NCBI GenBank assembly: GCA_009602725.1
Contig: WELB01000214.1
Span: 107,283 to 124,312 of the forward strand
Direction of reading: 5' to 3'
DNA from: Spirogloea muscicola
Taxonomy: Eukaryota; Streptophyta; Zygnematophyceae; Spirogloeales; Spirogloeaceae
Length of the DNA: 17,030 nucleotides
A program made the position numbers and the translations under genes. A model generated the notes under the pieces. The model saw only the letters and a program-made list of their open reading frames with translations, was not told the DNA's origin and searched no databases. This document shows positions 8,040-16,100 of this stretch, piece after piece. Position 1 is the first letter of the stretch; every line of letters starts with the position of its first letter.

Positions 8040-9001
8040 GAAGAAAGTGCTCGCCCATTGAGAATAGGGGCTGGAAAAGCCAGCCCAAAAAAGTATCAAC
8101 AAAGGACGAGAAGAAAATGCGTGTATATTAAGAGATGGGGAGGCCATGTGTGGCCAAGTACAAAGGCAAGCACATTGGACAAATGTTAGTCACCTGCTGC
8201 TAAGCTGACCCGCTCAGTAACCACGAGTCAGCACATAGAGGTCGCTAGCTGACGCTCGAATACCGGACGGCAATTGACTAGCTCTTGTGCCAGCAGCTAA
8301 GGCTCGACCAGCTTTCTGAGCATACGCCTGAGCTCATTGCAGACAGGTTGACACTCGACGTCGCAGAAATGACAGATAGGCTGCCGGCATACCCATCTGG
8401 GCTGGGAGCATATCCTCGCGTCGTGCATATCCCAGACTCGCTATGTTCTCGAGTAGGGTATGGAAGCGAGGACCCAAGCAGCCGAAAGTGTCGATTGCGG
8501 CCGGGAGGAGGTGGTCACTGCGGGGGTAGTCTGAGTAGTGTCGGAGCTTTTTCTGCTCAGCAACTCCCACTGCGTGGCCAGCAATGTTTGTGGAAGCGGA
8601 ACTCTTGTATGCCTCAGTCACCACCACATCAACCAAAGCTCGTGGGCCTCCGCCAGGTTGTACACCCACAATGTCCAGGGTGCGACGGTGATGGCCTCCC
8701 TGGGAATCCGTGGTGATGGGCATTACATTGCTCACTTCAACGATGGCGCGGTAGCCGGCGTCGCGCATCAAGCCCGCCAGGGCGTCCCGTAGGAGATTGT
8801 GGACGCCCACCACCTCAGGGCCTGTGGGACACCGCAGCATGTGGGTGGCAAGGGGAAGGGGGCCAGGGGAAGCGCTAAGAAAAACAAGCACACAAAGAAA
8901 CATAGCAGCTACGGATCACTCAGTAACCCCTGCTAAGCAGCCTTAGGTCAGAGACGCTAGGCTCCTGGACATGGGTCCCCTGGCCAGAGCCAGGGGCAGA
9001 G
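8040..9001 (-). mobile_element. 5'-truncated non-LTR retrotransposon copy with intact C-terminal ORF
   Basis: Read on the minus strand, 9001-8850 is a non-coding block shared, inverted, with 9757-9910. Then comes the endonuclease-domain ORF (8903-8334), then TGCTGACTCGTGGTTACTGAG (8233-8213), then CATTTGTCCAATGTGCTTGC, and finally the hairpin GGGCTGGCTTTTCCAGCCCC and TTCTCAATGGGCGAGCAC (to about 8047). The 3' landmarks match the left-edge module at 1-190. No terminal poly(A) or target-site duplication could be fixed by eye, so the ends are approximate. Confidence 0.55.
8334..8903 (-). pseudogene. C-terminal REL-endo-like domain of a non-LTR retrotransposon protein (189 codons open)
   Basis: From about residue 20 the frame reads ATHMLRCPTGPEVVGVHNLL, RDALAGLMRDAGYR, then HHRRTLDIVGVQPGG, RALVDVVVTEAY, AGHAVGVAEQKKLRHYSDYP, LPAAIDTFGCLGPRF and RRRVSTCLQ. 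The order (C-P-x-G, then HN..RD, then R-x-L-D, a hydrophobic strand with D and T-E, A..E..K..HY, and P.AID..G) fits the zinc-knuckle plus restriction-like endonuclease tail of early-branching or Dualen-type non-LTR retrotransposons. That domain nicks target DNA to prime reverse transcription. The frame has no internal break, unlike the other two copies, but reverse transcriptase is absent. The first ~18 residues come from repeat DNA, so the annotated ATG is not a natural start. Family membership is inferred from motifs only. Confidence 0.6.
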
Positions 9002-9117
9002 GATAGCTCTCTGCAGGGTCGCATTATGTACTATTGTGCCCTCGCTCATATTCTGCCTCGCCTCCAGTGAGCCCACTCTCACACAGTTATGCTGATGCTG
9101 TCTGGTGGCCTGTTCAG

Positions 9118-9660
9118 ATGAGATATGGCATCCTGGTGGAGGCTGGCTTCTCCGTGGCAGCGGAGCACTCCGTGGCAGCGGACGTTATGCCGCTCCAGGT
9201 AAGAAGAAAGTCCAGGAAAGTCCGACGGTCTCCACGCCCGTCGCGTAGACCTGGTGGCCAGCCAGCCCACAGTCCGGCGGGCCCCGCCTTCTCCTGGACG
9301 TGGTGACCACCGACGCATACGACCGCTCACACCCAGCCCAGTGTGCCACCAAGGTTGGGTATGCTGTCGCCTGCGCCGCCCGGGCTAAAGAGCTCAAGTA
9401 CGCCAACCATCCGCGGGAAGACGAGTTCCTCCCATTGGCAATTGACAACCATGGGGCGCTGGGCGCTCGGTGGCTCGAGCTGCTCACCCAGCTCGCCCGT
9501 CACACCATCGCCCGTCGCTTCCATTGGGAGCCGGTAGACTTTCCTGCAGCCGGTCGCTGGCGTAAGTATATCATATGCGCCTGACCGTCTCGCTGCAGAG
9601 GTCTATGGCCCGCGCGCTGCACCTTCGTGCCGGCGAGCGCGGCCAGATTGACTGGTGGCT
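9118..9660 (+). pseudogene. Decayed REL-endo-like fragment of a non-LTR retrotransposon, plus strand
   Basis: Four pieces in order lie in successive frames: MRYGILVEAGFSVAAEHSVA (from 9118), ARRVDLVASQPTVRR (about 9236-9280), LLDVVTTDAYDRSHP with AARAKELKYANHPREDEFLP and LAIDNHGALGARWLELLTQL (9291-9510), and MRLTVSLQRSMARALHLRAG (9572-9631). The same layout is seen on the minus strand at 1946-2400, to which it is closer (VVTTDA[FY]DR, LKYA[DN]HP.ED, ALHLRAG) than to 8334-8903. At least three frame changes are needed, so it is a pseudogene. A gtaagaag/cag pair at 9200-9216 could be read as an intron at one break. It is followed by the GGCCAGCCCAAAGAAATGG block. Confidence 0.6.
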
Positions 9661-9756
9661 GGGAAAGGCCAGCCCAAAGAAATGGACAAGGTCTGAAGGA
9701 GTCGGAGTGCGAAGGACTAGGACTGAGACATCAGCCATGAGGCCATAAGGCAGAGC

Positions 9757-9985
9757 CCTCGCTGCTGCCTCTGGCTCTGGCCAGGGGACCCACTTCTTTT
9801 CCAGGAGCCTAGCATCTCTGACCTGCGGCTGCTTAGCAGGTGTTACTGAGTGATTCGTAGCTGCTCTGTATCTTTGTGTGCTTCTTTTAGCGCTTCCCCT
9901 GGCCCCCTTCTCGTGCTCTGTTCATCCATTTTTGGGCTGGCTTCTCCAGCCCCTATCCTCAACGGGCGAGCACTTTCTTCTTTCT
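9757..9985 (+). mobile_element. Internally deleted derivative of the 8040-9001 element, inverted
   Basis: CTCTGGCTCTGGCCAGGGGA, CAGGAGCCTAGC, GCTGCTTAGCAGG, TTACTGAGTGAT, CGTAGCTGCT and AGCGCTTCCCCTGGCCCCC are the inverse of 9001-8850. After about 30 bp the hairpin GGGCTGGCTTCTCCAGCCCC (9937-9956) and CTCAACGGGCGAGCACTTTC are the inverse of 8085-8045. The roughly 0.75 kb containing the endonuclease ORF is missing. It is therefore a short, non-autonomous-looking copy forming a large inverted arrangement with the full one. Confidence 0.65.
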
Positions 9986-9995
9986 TCTTCGATCA

Positions 9996-10162
9996 GATTT
10001 GTTTGTGCTCACCCGTGGGTACTAATGTCATCTTAGGTACCTTAGATTAGGTCTCCGTATTATGTAGCATTGTTTAGTCTGCACTCGACTCTGCCTGAAC
10101 AATGTATTGGCTTGAATTGGCCTCCCTTTCAATTCATGCGCCCCGCGCGCCTTCTCTCTTCG
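9996..10162 (+). repeat. ~167-bp dispersed repeat, copy B
   Basis: GATTTGTTTGTGCTCACCCG, then TGGGTACTAATGTC, GGTCTCCGTA, CTGCCTGAA, GGCTTGAATTGGCCTCC and GCGCCTTCTCTCT, in the same orientation as copy A at 2580-2748. It ends 100 bp before the ATG at 10262, so it probably supplies part of the promoter or 5' UTR of the glycosyltransferase gene. Confidence 0.75.
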
Positions 10163-10261
10163 GAGGGAGAAAGTTCATTCCCCGGAGCTAGGGCTTCAAG
10201 CTCGGAGGGGGTCCAAGGGTTCGGGGTTCAGGCCGCGCGGGCGGCACTGCGAACCCACGCC

Positions 10262-13200
10262 ATGGCTGCGGCCGCCGCGCCCGCCGCCGCCCCCCGCGCT
10301 CGCCCCGCGCNCCCGCCCGCCTGCGGCTCCCCGCTGGCGCCCAGCCCCGCCTGCATGGGCCCCGCCACAGGCTGCCCAAGCCGGCCCTGCACCTGCCGCC
10401 CCGCGCATCACGGCACCCTCCTCCTCCTGCTGGCGGCGACGATGACGCGCCGGCTCGCGCCGCCTCTCTTCGCCCCCTGCCCTCTTCGGATCTCGGCGCG
10501 GCTCTCGCGCGCCTGGGCCCCGGGCGGCGCCGCGCCCTGGCCGCCGGAGGCCTCGCTGTGCTGGCCGCTGTGGCCTGGCTCATCCACCTCCCCGCCTTCG
10601 GCCTGCTCGACGACACCGAGCCGCTCTTCGCCGAGGCTGCCCGCCAGATGTACGCGCATCCACTGTTTTCCTCGCCCCCTCTCCTTGCCCAGCTTCCTCC
10701 CACCTCTCGTGCCTCCCTCGAAGCCGTGACTGCCGTGGAGCATGCAGTGCTCTCAGCGGTGGTGCGCCTCCACGACGCAACACAGACCGCATCCAGTTGG
10801 TCCTTGCCTCTCAGCTGTCCGTCGCACTCTTTGTCAGGGTTTGCACTGGAGACTTCGTGACGCCCCAGTTCAATGGGCAGCCTCGCTTTGACAAGCCACC
10901 CTTGAGCTACTGGCTGATGGCTGCCTCCGTGAGTGCTCACCCTGGCTTGCCGCTCATACGCCATCGTCGTCCTCGAGACTTGCGGTGTCGTATGCTGTAG
11001 CCCGTGTGTAGTTTAAAAAACAATCTACAGGCAGATCAACTGCCATCTTCTTCACCCCAGTTTTCTGTGTTTCGCAATACATGCAGGCATTGTTTCGCAA
11101 CATATCTGCAGGCAGTTGCGCATACGGCGAGCGTGTCTAAGCTTACAAAAGGACCAGCACTGTCATTTCTTGAGAGAGCTGACACCAGCATTTGATTGCT
11201 GTCGCTGCAGGGTTCTCTATTTGGCATGCATGTTTGGGCACTTCGGCTCCCAGCTGCTGCTTGCGCTTTTGCAACTGCCATGGGGATAGGACATTGCGTG
11301 AGTCGCTTTGGTCTCTCTGGTCTGCTGGAGCATGAGGCTGCTGTAAAAGTGTGTGGCCACCGATACCTTGAGACAATTGTAGCCACCTCTGCTTTCGCAC
11401 TTAACCTGATGGTGAGTTGTATTCTTCCAAAATGTCCCCTCAATCTTTTTTTGATGTTTTAGAGCACCTTACAAGGAGGACTATGTCTCCTGGCCAAATG
11501 TACTTGCTCTGCTCTTCGGTGGTCACGTTGAGCGGCCTTCGTGTTTGACTGCACTGTTCAATGAACCAAGTATTGCTCGATAATATATCTGTCAATGGCG
11601 CCACATGGCAACAGCTTGGGTATCTGAAGATATGCAAAACAGCCTGCCGTTGCAGAGCTCGTCAATGTCCTCTTACCATAGACGCTAACAAGCTGCACCA
11701 CCTAATGCAGGTAGTAGCCTGGGGAAGTACTGCTTTGTCTGATATGGTCCTTACTGCTACCATCTCGGCTGCTCTTCTCATCTTCTTCTGGGGCTATGCT
11801 TGCAAGCAACCAAAGTATTACATGGCCTCTTCGTACTTCACAGCGCTAGCTGTCCTTGCAAAAGGGCCAGTTGGACTTGCTCTACCTGTGAGCAAACCTA
11901 TCTCTTGGTCACAACCTTTTCATCAAGAACCGCTTCAATACGTATACCATTCATGCCAGCAGAATAAGAAATCCAAAGCCCAGAACAGCACCTGAGATTC
12001 TCCGTCGTATTAAATTGTACATGATCCTGCTTATACGTGTCAAGTCTCAGTGCTAGTTGGCAGGTACTGATCTGTGGGGTATTTCTTGTATACACTGGGG
12101 AGTTTGCCCTAGTGATGAGGTGTGTATCTGCGGCCGTCACTTTTACAATGTGGATTGCATGACTGTGTTTCTACCTTCAGGCGCCTGTCAAGACGTTGTC
12201 TGTGCATAGCAGGAGTACCAATTGCTATTGGTCATTGAAGCTTGTCACCCTAAACAGTCATCCTTTCTTATCCATGTGATCTCGCCGCACAGTTTCTGAA
12301 CATGAAATGCGTCGCACACTCTGTTTGCAGGGAGGAGGTGCCTTGGTGGAAAGCTGTTGGAATCTTCCTCAGTGTTGCTGTACCTTGGTACTCCTTGATG
12401 GTGAAGCGGCATGGCAAACAGTATCTGCAGGTCTTCTTGGGGTATCACAATCTTGAGGTGAGCCCAATCTTGGAGCCATAAGAGACTGCTTCATCCAGAC
12501 AGTGGAATTCATTGGCATGTCATGCTGCAGTGGTTTGAAAAAAACTGACAAATGAGCTGTGAAGCTTGCCATCTGTTATGGACAATGCAATGTACTCAAC
12601 TCTGCTGGCACATCAATTACCTTTACATGTCTCTCTCTTCGTGGGTGCGCTGCCTGTCTGTCAATCAGCGATACACAAGGGGAGTCAATCACCACGGAGG
12701 TCGGCCCTGGTGGTACGCTGTAGCTGTCATTTCAGCTTTGTATTTCCCGTGGTCCCTTGCACTCCCGTCTGCCCTTGCGAGGCTGAGGTTCTGGACCAGG
12801 GATGGACGTGCCTCTTGGATGGCCTCCCCACGCACCTCCAGGCTACCCCTCTTTGCAACTGCATGGCTGCTTGTCACGTTCTGCCTCTTTGGGCTATCTT
12901 CGTCTCAGGTTTGTGTTGTTTGTCCGCTTGCATCTCAAGTGCAACCATCATGTGCTTGAAGCTGTGGTGCTGCTACCCCATCCGTTGCACTTGTTGCCAC
13001 ATCATTGACGTCATCTCTAATTGGCTTGCAGTTACCATCATACTACCTGCCTTTGGCTCCGGCAGTAGCAGTGCTAGCAGCGCTTCAGCTGACGGCAGGG
13101 TCTTCATCACCAGGCAGGCGCACCACAATGTTCATTGATGCAGAAACGCTTACAGCACTTCTTCCAGCATTGACTTATGAAGTACTTGCCATGGCAATAT

Positions 13201-13943
13201 ATTCATCCCCTTATTTGCTAACCCAGACTGGGGATGCCACGGTATGATGTTTACCTTGCACCTGCAGACGCATCTGTCACCATCTGGCACCTTCGCACAC
13301 CTAGTCCCTGAAACAAAGTGCTGGACTGGTTCTCTTCGTAAATGAAGGCATGTTTCAAGCATTCATGTTCATGGAGACGACCTTCATGCTCATGTAAACG
13401 ACCTTCCTGATCCTGATTATAATACTGCTGTACAGCGTCCAGCTCCTTGTCACATTGTCATCTTGCATTGTGCAGGCAATCCGAGTGGGAGTTAAACTGG
13501 CAGGGCTTCACCTGCATGTATTTGGATCTGTGATCATGTTGGCTGCTGGCATACTTGCCGCTCAAACAGCTGGCGTTGCAATTATACACAGTCCTCACAA
13601 GTTGGTCAACATGGCGAAACCTTGCAAGTCAGCTCATCAACAGGCCGAGCCCATCAAGGAACAGGCCCCTCTGCTGCCCATGTGGTTTGTTCATGTCGCA
13701 GCTATGTCACTCTCACTGGCCATGTTTGTCAACCCTACAGTTCATGTTGTAGACATCATCCGGCAGCGACCATTACGAGAGCTATCACTGCAGGCTGGGC
13801 AAGAGCAGCAGTCAGGAGAGCTCCTAGCCATGGTGGGCTCACGGATGCCTTCCACGGTGTTCTATAGTCAGCAGCCGGTCGCTTTCTTTGAGTCGGCCAG
13901 CCAGGCATTACACGCCCTCCTCCACGAGGCTAAGCCAGGGTGA
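10262..13943 (+). CDS. ArnT/PMT_2-type (GT83-like) membrane glycosyltransferase (9 exons, ~652 aa)
   Basis: Family members move a sugar from a polyprenyl-phosphate carrier to a lipid or protein acceptor at a membrane face. Exons are 10262-10649, 10838-10928, 11211-11411, 11711-11887, 12064-12119, 12331-12457, 12669-12908, 13032-13241 and 13476-13943. All introns are GT-AG, and phases agree if one base is added at the N (10311). Residues 1-95 are Ala/Pro/Arg-rich (possible organelle-targeting region), followed by a first membrane helix near 98-110. Then come FGLLDDTEPLFAEAARQM (113-130), TGDFVTPQFNG and DKPPLSYWLM (133-157), LRLPAA, ALSDMVLT, AVLAKGPVGLALP (274-286), VAVPWYSLM, GYHNLERYTRGVNHHGGRPW, and LPSYYLPLAP (428-437). 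This is the classic ArnT order: acidic first-loop motif, KPPL.YWL, LAKGP, PWY, H.....PWWY and LP.Y.LPL. The C-terminus has further helices and VFYSQQPVAFF. Donor and acceptor are unknown; cyanobacterial ancestry is a guess. Exon 3 could hide another short intron. Confidence 0.88.
10311..10311. other. Ambiguous base coinciding with a frame break
   Basis: The ATG frame from 10262 (Ala-rich) and the frame that leads without stops into GGLAVLAAVAWLIHLPAFGL differ by one position, and they meet at this N inside a C/G-rich run. Counting two bases here instead of one gives exons totalling 1959 nt, exactly 653 codons including stop. It is very likely an unresolved homopolymer in the assembly, not a true mutation. 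Confidence 0.7.
13362..13403. repeat. 21-bp tandem repeat in intron 8
   Basis: TTCATGTTCATGGAGACGACC is followed immediately by TTCATGCTCATGTAAACGACC, two copies with four differences, inside the last intron of the glycosyltransferase gene. No function is suggested. Confidence 0.7.
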
Positions 13944-16100
13944 TCATCATTGCTCACCAGCTCTCTTAGCCTGAAATGTGCCAGATTAAGGGGGCTGTTT
14001 GTGAAAATTACAGGCTCACGTTGCAATGTGACACTTGTGCTCGGCACTAGGATGAGAATCATTGCCTCTTGTTAATCCCAGCTGTGCAGGCTGGTGTGCA
14101 GTCTGATTCATTTGAGGCAGACAACAAGATCGGAAGTCTCGCTGACAACACCCTTCATGTCATGGGTGTCAATCTGATAGTAACTTCTCGAACATGTTGT
14201 AGGCTAATGATAGCTTAAATTTTTGCTGACTGATGGACATATTTGTCTGCAACATCTCAACCAGCGTAAGGTCAGCCCTTGTGCTATCAGAGAGTGCGCA
14301 ATGGTCAGACCATAAGGCTCAAGGTCATGAAAGACTGGGTGAGTTGGGCGACTATAGCCTTTTCCGAGTACAAGTACAAGATCGTGGAGCTGATTGAGAC
14401 TCAACTACTTCAACTTTGCTCTGAGAGGTACTGATCACCATTATCGATACCTTCCTTTAGTATCATATGCTGTGTGTGTCCAATCCAAGCTTTCCTAGGC
14501 TTGCCTTCGTCACAAGAGGCTGGATGAAGAATGTACACATAGACCTGTTCTGAAAGAGCGTGAGGAATCACACATGCACCACTATCTGACAGCCTCTACG
14601 ACCAATTGTAGCTGCTTGGGGATTGGAGGTTATGACGTACTACTGACGTCCTTGTCTCAAGAGTCTCTTACTTGCCAAGGGTTTTGCACCCATCTCTTTT
14701 TTTGTCAAGGGTTTTGCACCTATAAATTACCAAGGTGGCCTGTGATGTAACATCTTATTCCTGATGCTCGTGATTATACTTGATATCACCATCTTTCGAC
14801 TGAGGCTATCGTCACGCATATTGCGCAAGGTCTAAGGCCATTGTCCAGGCTCACATGGTGTTGGATGGTCAGGCGATCTGGCATGCCTGGCCTTGAAAGT
14901 GGGAGCCAAGAGCATACTTTGGCTTGTGATCGTTCCAGACGTCTCACCTAACCATGGGCCGGCTGATTGTAGCAAGCCCATATTCACTTCTTCAGGTTTA
15001 GGTCCATCTTCGAATATGAACAAACACTTAATTTGTCCAACTCTGTGTTGTTGGCTAATTTTGAGAGTTTGTAGGCAGGGGCGGAAAAAAAAGTCGTTGA
15101 AGAAGACGAGTAAGACATTGACTAGTGGATGAGGAGACCAGTAGCAGCTATCATGCACAGTCCCTACTGGAGATGCCGGAGTGCCGAGCACATATCATGC
15201 TTGATTTCCATACTTGTGATGACTTAACTGATTGTTGGGCTTGTACAGACTTGTCGACTGAAGGTGACGATGAGCCAAGAAGGATCTCCAAAGCTGTGGC
15301 AAATTTCCTCCTGGCCCCTTCGAAACCTGTTCATTCCTTTTTCTGGGACGCCAACCACAGCCTTAGCCCTCCCCTTCCTTTCAATTTCCCTATGTTTGGA
15401 GGCCCCCTGTGGACACAACCTAATCAGGCGGCTGCCAGGCCGTGCAGGCAGGTGATATTTGGTGTCCAGCCTATGTCCCACTGACAAAAGTGCACTGTGA
15501 CAGTGCTACAGACCAGCACATTGGAGATGTGCTGCATCAGGACATAAGGGTTGTCATCTGACATTGTTGCACAGCAGCGCCCTATGCTGCCACGTCTGAG
15601 TAGAGTGTGCTTCGCACCCATTGAGGAGTGAATTCGTCAGCGTTTACATGTATCTATGACAAAATGTGAAGCTCGAATGTAGAGCTGATAAAGTGGCGAC
15701 AATTCAGCAACACAGGCTACTGATATGATATTCACCACAGCTCATTTGAATGGTATTCATCATGGCTCGTTCTTTCCAGCTGAGAGGAAGAGCTTCATGC
15801 TCCAAGTCGTTACTGTATGTCATTGTTGAGAACTGTGTCGAATGAATCGTCCGAAACGCTAACAAGCAAATAGGTACAGTCACTTCATACGAAGGGGTCC
15901 TGCAAGCTCTTGCCGACGCTAGCACGACATATGCCCGGAAGGATTGCGAGCTGACCAGTTCTGCTCATAGCTAGCAAGCAGAAGGATGATAATGTGGTAC
16001 CACACAGCACCAGCACCAATGTGAGTCCAAGCAGGTTGTGATGGCTACAGTGGACGATAAGATTAACTCAAAAGCAAGGTCAGCCATTGGAGCTCAGCCC
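13944..16100. other. Gene-free interval between convergent genes
   Basis: No frame here shows domain-like or spliced coding character, and I saw no tRNA-like fold. Presumably it holds the 3' UTRs of the glycosyltransferase (+) and the TMEM220-like gene (-). Candidate signals are TGTAA at 14746-14750 (+) and its complement TTACA at 15644-15648 (-). A direct repeat, CAAGGGTTTTGCACC, occurs twice 30 bp apart (about 14676-14690 and 14706-14720). Confidence 0.45.
14672..14720. repeat. Short direct repeat, 30-bp spacing
   Basis: TTGCCAAGGGTTTTGCACC and TTGTCAAGGGTTTTGCACC, 19 bp each with one mismatch, are separated by a T-rich 11-bp spacer. They lie about 730 bp downstream of the glycosyltransferase stop, shortly before the TGTAA at 14746, so probably within or near its 3' UTR. 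Confidence 0.75.

Noticed and set aside
8040-9985. DNA transposon with terminal inverted repeats enclosing 9002-9756
   Set aside because: The inverted blocks are two oppositely oriented copies of one element, because the left block is split by its own ORF. The enclosed segment is a separate retroelement fragment, not a transposase.
10070-10729. Plus-strand open frame of 219 codons as the gene itself
   Set aside because: After the N this frame departs from the one carrying the first membrane helix and LLDDTEPLFAEAARQM. It is open only because of GC richness. Its first part may still be the true start region.
10188-10964. Minus-strand open frame of 258 codons
   Set aside because: It is antisense to exons 1-2 of the glycosyltransferase. 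It is low-complexity Arg/Ala/Gly and crosses the N.
14832-15484. Open frames of 119 codons on each strand
   Set aside because: No motifs, no splice-supported extensions, and a composition like the surrounding non-coding DNA.
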